From positions 226,172 to 290,171 of the forward strand of contig NZ_JBLZHU010000007.1 in assembly GCF_048892425.1 (NCBI RefSeq): a stretch of 64,000 nt of DNA. The letters run 5' to 3'. This document shows, in pieces, positions 32,501 through 40,856 of the stretch. The position numbers and the translations under genes were made by a program. The notes beneath the pieces were generated by a model. It made no database searches and was not told the origin of the DNA. It saw nothing but the letters and a program-made list of their open reading frames with translations. Positions within the stretch are counted from its first letter, which is position 1, and each line of letters opens with the position of its first letter. The stretch is from Pacificispira sp002696645. Lineage in GTDB: Bacteria > Pseudomonadota > Alphaproteobacteria > UBA8366 > Aestuariispiraceae.

Positions 32501-34506
32501 CCCAAAGTGTCAAAGGTGCGAACGGTTTCCGTATCCCCGCTGGCAATGAATTCTTTCAGCGCGATCAAATCCGACACGAAATCGGCGTTCAGCGCCTGTT
32601 CATCGGTGAAGCGCAGGATAACCGTATCGTCTCCTTCGCCCCCTTCAACAATGTCATAGACCCGGTTTTGCGCAGCGTCGCTGTCGCCAAATTCGAATTC
32701 TTCGGAATCGGACTGTCCTGCTGTTTCAGAAAATTCTACCGTGCCGCCTTCCAGCGTCACCAGCAGGATGTCATCGCCAGCCTCCCCGCGCAGCAGGTCA
32801 TTGCCGGTGCCGCCATCCAGGATATCGTCACCAGCCCCGCCGCGCATATCATCATTGGACGTGCTGCCAACGACGGTGTCATTGCCATCCCCGGCATCCA
32901 CCACCAGGCGCTTGCCCGCTTCTGCTGCGGCGACGACATCATCGCCAGCGCCGGTATTCAAGATAACTGTGCTTTCGGCGATATCGGTGCCGACAAGGTT
33001 TCCAATCGAAATAGAGTCGCTTCCGCTGCCGGTAGTGACTCCCAGCTCTTCAACGCCATCCATATTGATTGACGTGCCAACGCCGCCGACTTCGTTAATC
33101 AGAACGTTCCCGGAAGAATCCTGACCGACACTCCACCCCGTGCCCGACGTGACGCCCGACGCATTGATCGTGAACAGATCAAAGCCGCTGCCACCAAAGA
33201 CATCATAGTTACCGCTGCCATAGCTGTATGTGTAGGAGCCACCGGAATTGCCAAATGTAAATGTCTGGAAGGCGCTGCTGCCACTGTCTTGTTGGCTACC
33301 ATTGTTGTTATTGCTTGGAATGATCTGACTCAAGGGAACATCAAAAGGCGTCGATCCTGGAGGGCGCGTGAATGGAGACCCACCTCCCCCATCACTGGGG
33401 GGCAACACCCCGGATATCTTTTGGGAGTCATTGCCCAGACCAGCATTGAGAATTCGTAAAAATAGCCCGCTCTCTGTGAGGCCGGCTATCGCACCGCTGG
33501 GGCCTGCGGCGGTGTCCAAATCATCCAACTGGTCCGCCAGATCCTCCAGTTCATCTGCACTCAAGTCATCGGGATCATTACCCCCGCCGTCGTCATCTTC
33601 CCGCAATTGCGGCGCGTTCGGGCTGAAATCAATGGCATCGCCATAGGTGGCGGTCTGAGTATCCGGGTCCATGGTAAAGACGTTGCCCGGTGCCGTGAAG
33701 GCAGAGGTGACAATCGTAGACTGACCAATCGAGCTTAACAGAACCTGACCGGCGCTGTTTTCCACCACGACCGCCCCTTCAAACAGGGTGACGGTGGCGT
33801 CGCCTTTTTCCTGATCCACATTGACACCGTATTTCGTGCCGCGAATACCGATCGTGGCAACTGGCGTGCGGACCTGCACGTCTTCTGGATTATTGTGCCC
33901 AATCTGGCCGCTGGCGAAAACAAACGCCCCCTGAACGATATCGAACAGTTGAGACCCAGATTGCGCAGAGGCGTCATAGACCATCTCGTCAATCGAGATT
34001 CGGGCATCGCCGCCCATCGACATGGTGCTGTTATCCGCGAACACGATCCCGACCGCCGAATCACCGCCGGTGACGATCACATCGCCTTCATAAATCGGAT
34101 CGCCTGCGCCCAGTTCAACTTCAACACCGCCGCGTTGCGCCGTCACAATCCCCTTCAGGCTGTCGACGGAACCGGCAGGTTCTCCTGTTGCGTCACTGGT
34201 GCCAGTCTGGGCGACCTGAAGGTCGGGCACCATTGGTCCTGCCAGTTGTGAAACCAGGCCGCCATTTACAACCGCCCCACCATCTGTGGCCAAATCCGGG
34301 GGCGCACCCCCGCCTGCAAAGTAATCAACGACAACGATTGTTTCGCCACTGGGCAGGATAATCTGAAGATCGGGGCCGACATGTGAATATTCCCCCAACA
34401 GAACGTCATCCCCACCGGGTACGACGGTTGGACCATTGGCGTTCAGTTCGACGAAAGTTTCGCCCTCTGAACCGTTCTGAGCCTGCAAGGCCTGAAGAAT
34501 ATTCAT
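26518..34506 (-). CDS. Giant FecR/RTX repeat protein (predicted type I secreted adhesin)
   Basis: 2662 residues, one uninterrupted frame, no classical signal peptide. Residues ~1-100 resemble BapA/LapA-type prefix (LQIILPSGETIVVVDYF). Residues ~120-275 are a FecR-like domain (VRTPVATIGIRGTKYGV). RTX nonapeptides (GGxGxDxLx) occur at ~515-584, 1595-1627, 1735-1777, 1876-1975 and 2460-2507. Between ~697 and 1589 are eight ~105-residue beta-sandwich modules (SEDGxIxLxIxV...GLPxGAxL...LQLxPPxNxSG); a ninth is split by an RTX block. An Asp/His-rich segment lies at ~2325-2382. The acidic C-terminus fits a type I secretion signal. Calcium-dependent surface adhesion is expected; no type I exporter genes are in the window. 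Confidence 0.92.
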   Translation of the reverse strand: MNILQALQAQNGSEGETFVELNANGPTVVPGGDDVLLGEYSHVGPDLQIILPSGETIVVVDYFAGGGAPPDLATDGGAVVNGGLVSQLAGPMVPDLQVAQTGTSDATGEPAGSVDSLKGIVTAQRGGVEVELGAGDPIYEGDVIVTGGDSAVGIVFADNSTMSMGGDARISIDEMVYDASAQSGSQLFDIVQGAFVFASGQIGHNNPEDVQVRTPVATIGIRGTKYGVNVDQEKGDATVTLFEGAVVVENSAGQVLLSSIGQSTIVTSAFTAPGNVFTMDPDTQTATYGDAIDFSPNAPQLREDDDGGGNDPDDLSADELEDLADQLDDLDTAAGPSGAIAGLTESGLFLRILNAGLGNDSQKISGVLPPSDGGGGSPFTRPPGSTPFDVPLSQIIPSNNNNGSQQDSGSSAFQTFTFGNSGGSYTYSYGSGNYDVFGGSGFDLFTINASGVTSGTGWSVGQDSSGNVLINEVGGVGTSINMDGVEELGVTTGSGSDSISIGNLVGTDIAESTVILNTGAGDDVVAAAEAGKRLVVDAGDGNDTVVGSTSNDDMRGGAGDDILDGGTGNDLLRGEAGDDILLVTLEGGTVEFSETAGQSDSEEFEFGDSDAAQNRVYDIVEGGEGDDTVILRFTDEQALNADFVSDLIALKEFIASGDTETVRTFDTLGLQISGVENVEFAGNFPDPSFTPTLSFTQGVEDGTVALSLTLDDGADSPFLSVSVSLTGIPEGAVLTASDGTQFPGGTAISLTVAQLGDMSIQLPPDSDQNLDLDVSVSAQNVLTDASGVTETTATVPVLGVADDPIVTVSNASGSEDGAISLSISVAQGDADGSETLTVEIEGLPVGAFLTDSEGTLLDPANVPVAALSGLQLQPPANYSGTLSLSVVATSSENGTSATVSQNFTVDVAGVADKAVIEAQDATGLEGGTVALGLSVGLPDGDETLTVAISGLPSGATLVDAGGNTVDPANIPADGVSGLSVQVPADYSGDMNLTVTATTQDGNSTAVATQSLMVSVSGVADDPVISVGNIQGTEDGVIALSLNVASGDADGSEAITVSISGLPEGARLLDAQGQDITDPSAMTPDQLAGLQLVPPLNFSGTIDLTVSATSSEDGTQATSTETFSVAVIGVADAPTLDVVQAEGLEGQEVPLSISSVLTDTDGSETLSIEISGLPQGFTLSDGTNTYSGSPVSIPAASLSSLALIPLAGFAGSVALSVTATATEGDSVSSVTETLGVTFGAVAVQPVLSVLNATGSEDSSIPLTINASASSGGDAVSVTIAGLPQDAVLTNTAGDTFSGSPIVLTPDQLTGLTVTPGANSDADFTLTITATAQDGDQTAELSSSLTVTVDPVADTPSLTVNSVVGIEDQPIALSLSAALSDTDGSESLTVEIAGLDEGFVLKDADGVTYSGDPVEVPADALAGLSLITPLNFSGSVGLTVRAISTEADGGASKVVEKNFSVSVTPDLDLPTISLVSASGAEDESIPLDITIGNVDPSETVSVTLSNIPDGATLTNSAGESFEGSSVNLTVDQLDGLAIIPPQDSSVDFNLSVTVSTSDGVSSESTSQTLDVTVAARADAPDFTVSDVNVVLGRADSSTEIGTSGDDTIIGGAGSDTLLGGDGNDHLIGDGDNLSATVSLDIAAAVTDIDGSEIATVTLSGLPDGVQLWQDGELLVTGGSVTLASDALESVQLIVPPGTADFDLSVTARVTDRDPDGGGHSRTETKSFTVSVDDGTGQGSNDVLNGGAGDDILEGGAGADTLISGEGADTLLGGSGNDALRVISDGVGVDVVDGGAGVDTLTLTVMPWDLENQTIVDELHALVEFVQSGDAATGAQVFSALGLDVRGVEALSIVDINGSPIDVGSIVVPDPDAGIVFTGDNSDNVVTGTEGDDTLSGGGGNDTITGGGGNDTLSGDAGNDILYGGAGNDSLDGGTGNDTLYGGAGDDSMAGGSGNDTIYADGGSDTVDAGAGDDLTVVTIDPNEVGRSLNLNGGSGDDVLRIALSENHPNLDAVIADIAAATVAAHKNSAGPHTIASLGINFENYEDLQITVGGALVDFAPEVTQPDDLSLDTDALTGGVAVLDGVDISDFDGDLLMQATVEISSGFKAGDALDVDTDLLDSLGLTLETATQTATGYKLVISGDASLADYEEGLAAVRLSSNDSVPEPGTRVIGVSVIDDDGNQSDVASVSVGVAMPDAPDLIDSSDEAQNSALYLTEASETGATVSDIDTVPSTATETLVLEVGKLGWGSTGQFEVLIGGQSYGTFTTTVKANGHEGAFQTIEIPGITVSRDQETNIELRNVSANSNVVVGSIAFGATTLAASNGWSGQGSHDQGDEGDDEDNDHNHDHNGHGWGQLLHFFNFYLFGNQGGWNQGDDDDDYLTLSSNGDTLGFTIEAEELAPGLEAWQVDENGVLRDFSDADLGTRFDDIDMGEGTDWAVAAAGVTEDLHVDLSSSVWNGTENVLGGAGDDVLIGNDDANLIAGGDGNDVLIATGDNDLLIGGAGDDEGHYDISDLQQAAQAQDGSGFGTLDQAIADAYAANDLDGAAALQGLNAGFDGGSGTDTLKLGGGDAAGNSLSGDDLANTVHNIEILDVTGVEGKVDMSLSVDDLMEMTDDRDELKILKDGEDTVTINDQQYAAGEHVINYEGVDFKITIEDTEPPQV

Positions 34507-34853
34507 ATTCCGTTACCCACAATCTATTCCAAGAGACCCGTAAACGCTGGCGCTGGGGTCAGGATACAAAACCAGCTAAATCCAATATAAAATATATTGT
34601 CCGCACTCTTCGGTGATGGTCGTCACACTTCGACCGACGACCCACCTACTTTCTGGCCCGGATCCAAGGTTTTTATCGGCTTCGACGATCCATGACCCTC
34701 GGCACAAAACCTCTTTAATCCATATGCTTGCGATATAGTCGCAAGGCCATCACACCAGTATTTCTTGATAATAAGACTTTTTGCAAATTCTCCCAATTTC
34801 TCTGATTAAAATTTCCGAAAATTTACATGGTATTTTAGCTAATTTTGAAAAAT
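34507..34853. promoter_or_regulatory. AT-rich leader/promoter region of the giant RTX gene, with a dyad
   Basis: Non-coding spacer upstream of the giant gene. CTTGCGA-TATAG-TCGCAAG at 34727-34745 is a perfect 7-bp inverted repeat about 220 nt before the start codon and is the only obvious candidate regulator site. No gene is supported here. Confidence 0.5.
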
Positions 34854-34892
34854 AAAAAGGCCCATTCCAGAGAGGAAACTCCGGAATGGGCC
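34854..34892 (-). terminator. Rho-independent terminator after msrP
   Basis: On the minus strand GGCCCATTCC (34883-34892) pairs with GGAATGGGCC (34859-34868) around a 14-nt loop, followed by TTTTTATTTTT. It lies 36 nt after the msrP stop. Confidence 0.9.
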
Positions 34893-34927
34893 TCACAATA
34901 GCGTTCTATTTCAATGAGTTGTGTTTG

Positions 34928-35917
34928 TTAGCGATACAGTCGATCCCCGGCACTCTCACGAATATCGTCATACATACTGGCGACAAACTCACCATATCCA
35001 TTATAGATTTTCGTGGGGACTCTTTCACCGGTTGTCAGCAATTGTTCCTGTGCCTGGGACCAGCGGGGATGCGGAACATCCGGATTCACGTTGGCCCAGA
35101 ATCCGTATTCACTGCTTTGCAACTCTTCCCAATAGCTGACCGGGCGCTGATCGGTGAAGGTGAAGCTGACAATCGACTTGATTGATTTGAACCCATATTT
35201 CCAAGGCAGCGCGATGCGCAACGGGGCCCCGTTCTGCTTGGGCACGGGTTTGCCATACATCCCGGTCACCAGGAAGGTCAGGTCATTCATCGCCTCTGCC
35301 ATCGTCAGGCCTTCAGTATAAGGCCAAGGATACCAATCAGCGGACAGATTCGGCATGGTTTCCTTGTCAGCCAAGGTCTGCATTTTGACGTATTTCGCGT
35401 CATTAGTGGGTTTTGCCAGCGCGATCAGTTGCGACATGGGAAAGCCGGACCAGGGCACGGTCATTGCCCAACGCTCAACACAGCGGTGGCGATAAACGCG
35501 CTCTTCCAACTGAACCTTTTTCAACAGGGTATCGATGTCCAGCATCATGGGTTGTTCGACCATGCCATCGATCCTGATTTCCCAGGGGCGGATTTTCAGC
35601 GCCTGGGCTTCTTCAGAAATGCTCTTCTGGCTGCCAAATTCATAGTAATTGTTATAGGTGGTCGCATCCTTTTCGTCGGTCAGACCGCGCTCTGGCACCT
35701 TATACAATTCATTGCGGGGAACCGGATATAGTCCAGCGGACGGGTCGGTATCAGCAAAGGCGCGGCGGCTACCGCCAATGCCGGTTGCCAATGCAGTCCC
35801 GGCCAGAAATGCGCCACTGGCCAACCCCTTCAACAATTGGCGACGGTTGTGATAGTCGCTCTCGCTGATGGCGGCGGATTCAGGCAGTTCCCATCCCCGT
35901 TTGATCTTGATTAGCAT
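34928..35917 (-). CDS. msrP: Protein-methionine-sulfoxide reductase catalytic subunit MsrP (YedY)
   Basis: 329-residue molybdopterin oxidoreductase of the sulfite-oxidase fold, exported by Tat: the signal is HNRRQLLKGLASGAFLAGTALATG. The molybdenum ligand is Cys146 in YRHRCVERWAMTVPWSGFP. The C-terminal half keeps MYGKPVPKQNGAPLRIALPWKYGFKSIKSI. The enzyme repairs oxidised methionine in periplasmic proteins. The membrane haem partner MsrQ, usually the next gene, is absent here; the gene is followed by a terminator. Single-gene transcript likely. Confidence 0.95.
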   Translation of the reverse strand: MLIKIKRGWELPESAAISESDYHNRRQLLKGLASGAFLAGTALATGIGGSRRAFADTDPSAGLYPVPRNELYKVPERGLTDEKDATTYNNYYEFGSQKSISEEAQALKIRPWEIRIDGMVEQPMMLDIDTLLKKVQLEERVYRHRCVERWAMTVPWSGFPMSQLIALAKPTNDAKYVKMQTLADKETMPNLSADWYPWPYTEGLTMAEAMNDLTFLVTGMYGKPVPKQNGAPLRIALPWKYGFKSIKSIVSFTFTDQRPVSYWEELQSSEYGFWANVNPDVPHPRWSQAQEQLLTTGERVPTKIYNGYGEFVASMYDDIRESAGDRLYR

Positions 35918-36033
35918 TGAAATCGCGCTCCCTCAAAAACTGTGACCACGCCAAAAATCCGGCGCCTGATCCCAAATTTGAGCGAAACAGCGCTGGCGTC
36001 AATTGCAGGTAACGCGGACGTGAGAAAGTATGT

Positions 36034-36648
36034 TCAGGCGCGACCACTGTCTGATGACAAAAGATTGGGGTCAAATCCCAGCAACGCGACGGCGCGGTCC
36101 CATTTCTCCTCTAACGAGGAATCAAACAGCAGGCTGGCATCGCCCGGAACCGTCAGCCAGGCGTTTTCCTGTATTTCTGAATCCAGTTGCCCTGGCCCCC
36201 AACCGGCATAACCCAACGCCAACAAGGTTTCCTGGGGGCCCGCCCCTTCGGCAATATCGCGCAGAATATCAACAGTTGCCGTCAATCCAATGCCGTTATC
36301 CATAACAACGGTGCCTTCGCGCATATAGTCCGTTGAATGCAGGACAAATCCCCGCCCGGATTCGACCGGACCGCCAAAATGCACGCTGATCGGATCACCG
36401 ATACCCGCGCGACTGATATCCAACTGTTCCAGCAATTCATCGAAGGTCAGCGATTCTACATGCCGATTAACCACCAGGCCCATCGCCCCTTCTGCATTAT
36501 GCACACAGACGAAAATCACCGTCCGCTGAAAGCGTGGATCATTCATGCTGGGCATCGCCACCAGGAATTGTCCGGTTAAGTATCCAGAATGATTATGGGT
36601 TTTTTCTGGCATCGGCCCCGCATCATTGGTTTGAGTTGACTTTGACAT
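36034..36648 (-). CDS. yqgE: UPF0301/AlgH (YqgE) family protein
   Basis: 204-residue protein of the YqgE/AlgH family. Landmarks: SGYLTGQFLVAMPSMNDPRFQRTVIFVCVHNAEGAMGLVVNR, FGGPVESGRGFVLHSTDY and LALGYAGWGPGQLDSEIQENAWL. The molecular role is not established; in Pseudomonas it was linked to alginate regulation. Divergent from the DsbD-like gene across a 165-nt spacer. Confidence 0.93.
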   Translation of the reverse strand: MSKSTQTNDAGPMPEKTHNHSGYLTGQFLVAMPSMNDPRFQRTVIFVCVHNAEGAMGLVVNRHVESLTFDELLEQLDISRAGIGDPISVHFGGPVESGRGFVLHSTDYMREGTVVMDNGIGLTATVDILRDIAEGAGPQETLLALGYAGWGPGQLDSEIQENAWLTVPGDASLLFDSSLEEKWDRAVALLGFDPNLLSSDSGRA

Positions 36649-36813
36649 TGATCCCAGTCTATCAAGAAATTATGGCTTAGTTCCAGCGTCATCGACACAT
36701 ATCAAAATTATCAAGCGACGAAGGGCCGCACGCAGTTGTGAGTTTTTAGCAACCGTCATCTGGCCTATATAGGGGGCTGTATTCAAAGGCACAGCCGAAA
36801 ACATTGGATTTTT

Positions 36814-39006
36814 ATGCAGTTTTCAAATGCGATCCAGTCCAGGTTTCTTAAGGCATTCCATGCCGGTATCGTCGCAGTCACCCTGTTGATTGGCAGCGCC
36901 GGGTCAAGTTATGCCCAAGAAAACCCTGGGGAAAGCGCCTGGGACGGAAACGAATATGCCTCTGCCCGGCTGATTTCTGCAACAACGGCGGTCGGTCAGG
37001 ATGAAGCCCTGCGGCTGGGCCTGCAATTTCGCATGCAGCCCGGCTGGAAAATCTATTGGCGCAGCCCTGGCGACGCGGGACTGCCCCCTGTCGCAGATTG
37101 GACCGGGTCAGACAATGTTGAGGCCGTCAGCATGCAGTGGCCGGTTCCCAAACGGTTTGAAATTTTTGATATCGGGACTTTGGGGTACGAAGATGCGGTC
37201 GTCTTTCCCCTGACAGTGACCCCCATCCATTCCGGTGCGCCAATCCAGTTGAATGGAGAGATTGATTTCCTGGTCTGTGCAGAAATCTGCATCCCCGGAC
37301 ATGCCAGTGTCGCCCTGGACCTTCCAACCGGCAAACCCGACCTGGCGTCGGGGGCGCATCTGATCGACCAGTATCGCGCCACCGTACCTGCCACGGATAC
37401 CGCCCTGGCTGGAATGACTGTCACACATGCCAGCCTGCAACACCGCCCCCAGGATCAGGTGGAACTTGGCATTACCGTGACCGCACAGGGCGCCCCCTTT
37501 ACCCAGCCCGACGCCTTTATCGAAGGACCCGGTGGTGCCTATTTTGACGCGCCAAAAGTGTCCCTGTCTGATGACAAAATGTCAGCAGTTCTGCGCGTTA
37601 CCGCCCCGCCCCGAATGACACTGACATCCCTGCAAGAAGAAGGTGTAACGGTGACCGTGGTGGATGGTCCGCGTGCCCTGGAATCCCATATCACGCCCAT
37701 TCAAGATGCCCTGCCTCTGGATAGTGCCATGGCCGGGCCGACAGATCAGATAACGCTGTGGACGATCCTGGGTATAGCCCTTTTGGGGGGGCTGATTTTA
37801 AATCTGATGCCCTGTGTATTGCCGGTCCTCTCTCTGAAGCTGATGTCGGTTCTGGCGAAATCCGGCAAATCTGCCGCGTCAATTCGTGCCGGGTTCCTGG
37901 CGTCTTCCGCCGGGATTATCGTTTCCTTCCTACTCCTGGCGGGGGCCGCGATTGGCGTCAAACAGGCTGGCCTCAGCGTTGGCTGGGGCATCCAGTTCCA
38001 ACAACCGGTATTCCTGGCCCTGATGGTCGCGCTGATTACCTTGTTTGCCTGTAATCTGTTGGGACTGTTTGAGTTTCGTTTGCCCGGACGCCTGGGGGAT
38101 CGGGCGGCTGCAATGGGTGCGGGACGCGATAGCCTGTTTCACGATTTCCTGACCGGGGCCTTTGCAACCCTATTGGCGACGCCTTGCAGCGCGCCCTTTC
38201 TGGGAACGGCCGTTGGCTTTGCCCTGGGCGCGGGCCCGTTGGAAATTCTGGCTGTTTTCCTGGCGCTGGGCTTGGGATTGGCGCTGCCCTATCTGATGGT
38301 CGCCATGGTCCCCGATTTAGTGCGGTTCCTGCCGCGTCCCGGCCGATGGATGCTGGCACTGAAAGGGGTCCTGGCCCTGGCCCTTGCAGGCACGGCGGTC
38401 TGGCTGCTGACCGTCCTAAGGACCACGATAGGCACAGAAAACGCCTTGGCTGTCGGCGCATTGGCCCTGTTGGCCGCACTGGTCCTGGGAACCCGTAACC
38501 TTGCAGGATCCAGGTTGGCGCGGGCCGCCTGGCCCGTTTCCGCCGTCCTGGCCCTGGCCGCAGTACTGGCCCCCCTGACAATGACCCCGCACAGCCCAAC
38601 CGCCGGTGGGCAAAGCCGTGTCGATGCTTCAGGCATTCAGTGGCAACAATTTGACCCTGGCGCAATTTCCACTCTTGTTGCAGGTGGCAAAACCGTCTTT
38701 GTCGATGTCACGGCGGATTGGTGCGTCACCTGTCAATGGAACAAGAAAACGGTTGTAGAGGTGGGATCTGTCGCTGACTGGCTGTCTGGGCCCGATGTGA
38801 TTGCCATGAAAGCCGACTGGACCCGGCCGGACCCGGTTATTTCCGACTTCCTGGCCCAGCATGGACGCTATGGTATTCCGTTTAACATTGTCTATGGACC
38901 TGCCGCCCCACAAGGCATAGCGTTGCCGGAACTGCTGACTGCCAACGCGGTGAAATCCGCTGCTGTGCAGGCAGATCCACAGGCGCGCATCGCGACCTCA
39001 GATTAA
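36814..39006 (+). CDS. DsbD/ScsB-type thiol:disulfide interchange protein
   Basis: 730-residue inner-membrane protein that moves reducing power from cytoplasmic thioredoxin to the periplasm. It has a signal peptide (to about residue 35), an N-terminal DsbC-like domain with Cys155/Cys159 in FLVCAEICIPG, eight helices from ~313 with the redox cysteines in NLMPCVLPVLSLK and ATPCSAPFLG, and a C-terminal thioredoxin domain with DWCVTCQWNK (~634-641). The long N-terminal domain is ScsB-like rather than classical DsbD. It is followed by a peroxiredoxin gene, consistent with a role in oxidative-stress repair. Confidence 0.92.
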   Translation: MQFSNAIQSRFLKAFHAGIVAVTLLIGSAGSSYAQENPGESAWDGNEYASARLISATTAVGQDEALRLGLQFRMQPGWKIYWRSPGDAGLPPVADWTGSDNVEAVSMQWPVPKRFEIFDIGTLGYEDAVVFPLTVTPIHSGAPIQLNGEIDFLVCAEICIPGHASVALDLPTGKPDLASGAHLIDQYRATVPATDTALAGMTVTHASLQHRPQDQVELGITVTAQGAPFTQPDAFIEGPGGAYFDAPKVSLSDDKMSAVLRVTAPPRMTLTSLQEEGVTVTVVDGPRALESHITPIQDALPLDSAMAGPTDQITLWTILGIALLGGLILNLMPCVLPVLSLKLMSVLAKSGKSAASIRAGFLASSAGIIVSFLLLAGAAIGVKQAGLSVGWGIQFQQPVFLALMVALITLFACNLLGLFEFRLPGRLGDRAAAMGAGRDSLFHDFLTGAFATLLATPCSAPFLGTAVGFALGAGPLEILAVFLALGLGLALPYLMVAMVPDLVRFLPRPGRWMLALKGVLALALAGTAVWLLTVLRTTIGTENALAVGALALLAALVLGTRNLAGSRLARAAWPVSAVLALAAVLAPLTMTPHSPTAGGQSRVDASGIQWQQFDPGAISTLVAGGKTVFVDVTADWCVTCQWNKKTVVEVGSVADWLSGPDVIAMKADWTRPDPVISDFLAQHGRYGIPFNIVYGPAAPQGIALPELLTANAVKSAAVQADPQARIATSD

Positions 39007-39118
39007 GAAACAGGACCCTCTGGACAAGTCCTGAAAACCGCTTATGTCCAGATACGATTAACGGCGGTCACAAATCAGGCGTGGCCCATTACAAACCAGA
39101 TCAAAGGGAAGCAAACCA

Positions 39119-39601
39119 ATGAGCATACAAGAAGGCGAAAAAATTCCTGCCATTGCATTAAAGAAGATGGGCACGAATGGGCCTGAAGAAGTTGATACGG
39201 CAAAGTATTTTGCAGGCAGTAAGGTCGTCCTGTTTTCGGTTCCAGGTGCGTTTACCCCGACATGCTCTGCCAAACATGTGCCGGGATTCGTGCAAAATGC
39301 CGACGCCTTGAAGGCTAAGGGCGTCGACAAGATTGCCTGCCTTGCGGTCAATGACGCCTTTGTCATGGGCGCCTGGGGCAAGGACCAGGGCGCAGACGAT
39401 AAGGTCGATATGCTGGCCGACGGTTCCGCCGCCTTCACCAAGGCCCTGGGTCTTGAATTGGATCTGGTCGCGGCTGGTCTGGGCGTGCGCGGTCAGCGGT
39501 TCGCGATGGTGGTAGACGATGGCACCGTCACCCATCTGGCTGTTGAAGCACCGGGCGCTTTCGAAGTTTCCTCCGCAGAGGCAATCCTGAAAGCCCTGTA
39601 A
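39119..39601 (+). CDS. Peroxiredoxin, Prx5 type
   Basis: 160-residue cytosolic peroxiredoxin. The peroxidatic Cys49 is in VPGAFTPTCSAKHVPGF, and Cys74 (KIACLAVND) is a conserved second cysteine of the group. It reduces hydroperoxides using glutathione/glutaredoxin or thioredoxin. It begins 112 nt after the DsbD-like gene and is followed by a terminator, so it may be co-transcribed or have its own promoter in the spacer. Confidence 0.94.
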   Translation: MSIQEGEKIPAIALKKMGTNGPEEVDTAKYFAGSKVVLFSVPGAFTPTCSAKHVPGFVQNADALKAKGVDKIACLAVNDAFVMGAWGKDQGADDKVDMLADGSAAFTKALGLELDLVAAGLGVRGQRFAMVVDDGTVTHLAVEAPGAFEVSSAEAILKAL

Positions 39602-39629
39602 ATCAGTGGGCCAATACAGCGTTACATTG

Positions 39630-39668
39630 ACGCCCCCGTTCTGGTTACGGGGGCGTTTGTGTTTTCCA
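39630..39668 (+). terminator. Rho-independent terminator after the peroxiredoxin gene
   Basis: 10-bp G+C-rich stem ACGCCCCCGT/ACGGGGGCGT with loop TCTGGTT, followed by TTGTGTTTTCC. It may work in both directions for the convergent small gene. Confidence 0.88.
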
Positions 39669-39679
39669 GCACATTGAGA

Positions 39680-39907
39680 TTACTGTGCCGCGTGACGGGA
39701 AAACAGATACACGATATCTGACCCGTTCGTATCACCGATATCGCGGCGCAGCAGGGCCAGCGTCCGGCTGCATTCTTGTGCATAGGGACAGGCATCGCGA
39801 ATACTGCATGCGGACAAATGCTTCTCAACGCGCGATGCACCGGACTCGTCCAGATCCCCGATCATACGATACGCGTTGCTAACAGCATTCTTGCATGCAG
39901 ATATCAT
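39680..39907 (-). CDS. Small cysteine-containing hypothetical protein
   Basis: 75-residue protein starting MISACKNAVSNAYRMIGDLDE, with a cysteine group CSIRDACPYAQEC in the middle. The ATG at 39905-39907 has GGAG nine nt upstream. It is convergent with the peroxiredoxin gene. The CxxxxxCxxxxxC spacing could bind a metal, but no family is recognised. Confidence 0.55.
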   Translation of the reverse strand: MISACKNAVSNAYRMIGDLDESGASRVEKHLSACSIRDACPYAQECSRTLALLRRDIGDTNGSDIVYLFSRHAAQ

Positions 39908-40020
39908 GTCATCACGCTCCTACTACCTTATATTCATTAATGATAAAGCAGCAGGTATTAACGTGTGCTTAACGCGGCATATTTCTCCACCAGTGTGTCA
40001 CAATACCCGATAGTGATTGA

Positions 40021-40839
40021 TTATAAGAAAGAACCATCGCTGTTAAAGAACGGATGGGGACCGTCAAATTGGCCAATCGGACTCAAATGCGAAACGACCT
40101 GTCCTTTGTCGCTGACATTGAACACTCTCAGCAGTGGCGGTTCCAGTGTGTATCCAGGCTGCCCAGTTGGGTCAAAATCCAAAGACACAGCATGGGCAGG
40201 ACTTGGGGCGATGCTGACGCCAATGCCGTTCAGGACCGTTTCGCAGGCCCTGTGAACATGTCCACAGGCGATATGGCGTACCGTGCCTGCCTTTGTCAGC
40301 ACCTCAAAAAACCGTTCAGGCTGCCGCAAATTCTGAACATCCATATGATGGATGCCGGTTACGAAGGGCGGATGATGCATGAAGATCATAGCCGGGATAT
40401 CTGGGCGCGCTTTCAATGTATCTGCCAGCCATGCCAGACGGCTTTCGCAAAACTGTCCATGGGATTCGCCTGGGACAGAACTGTCCAGCACAATGCCGCG
40501 CAGATTTTTCCATTCGATCACATATTGCAGCGGGGCTTTGGGGTCATCGTCATATCGGGGATCGGGAAAAGCCTGACGGATGCCGGCACGGTCATCATGA
40601 TTGCCACAGGCCAGATAAAACGGAACGGTAAGGCCTGATAGGATGGAATACAAAACCGCATATTCTATGGCCTTACCGCCATCGACCAAGTCACCTGTTA
40701 TAAAGACGGCATCCAGATCCGACGCCATGCTATTGATATGGGCGACTGCGGCTTCCAAATACCGGGCAGTATCAACCCGCCCATAGGCCAGGGTTGCAGG
40801 GGCTTTTATATGTGTGTCGGTTAATTGCGCGATGCGCAT
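40021..40839 (-). CDS. Class III metallophosphodiesterase (CpdA/GpdQ-like)
   Basis: 272-residue calcineurin-fold phosphodiesterase. All five metal motifs are present: LTDTHIK, ITGDLVDGG, ACGNHDD, IFMHHPPF and ACGHVHRA. Relatives hydrolyse cAMP or glycerophosphodiesters. It is the last gene of a LacI-ABC importer operon (17 nt after the ATPase), so a phosphodiester taken up by the importer, such as a glycerophosphodiester, is a more natural substrate than cAMP. That is inference from context. Confidence 0.88.
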   Translation of the reverse strand: MRIAQLTDTHIKAPATLAYGRVDTARYLEAAVAHINSMASDLDAVFITGDLVDGGKAIEYAVLYSILSGLTVPFYLACGNHDDRAGIRQAFPDPRYDDDPKAPLQYVIEWKNLRGIVLDSSVPGESHGQFCESRLAWLADTLKARPDIPAMIFMHHPPFVTGIHHMDVQNLRQPERFFEVLTKAGTVRHIACGHVHRACETVLNGIGVSIAPSPAHAVSLDFDPTGQPGYTLEPPLLRVFNVSDKGQVVSHLSPIGQFDGPHPFFNSDGSFL

Positions 40840-40856
40840 AGGATCATCCTTATGAT

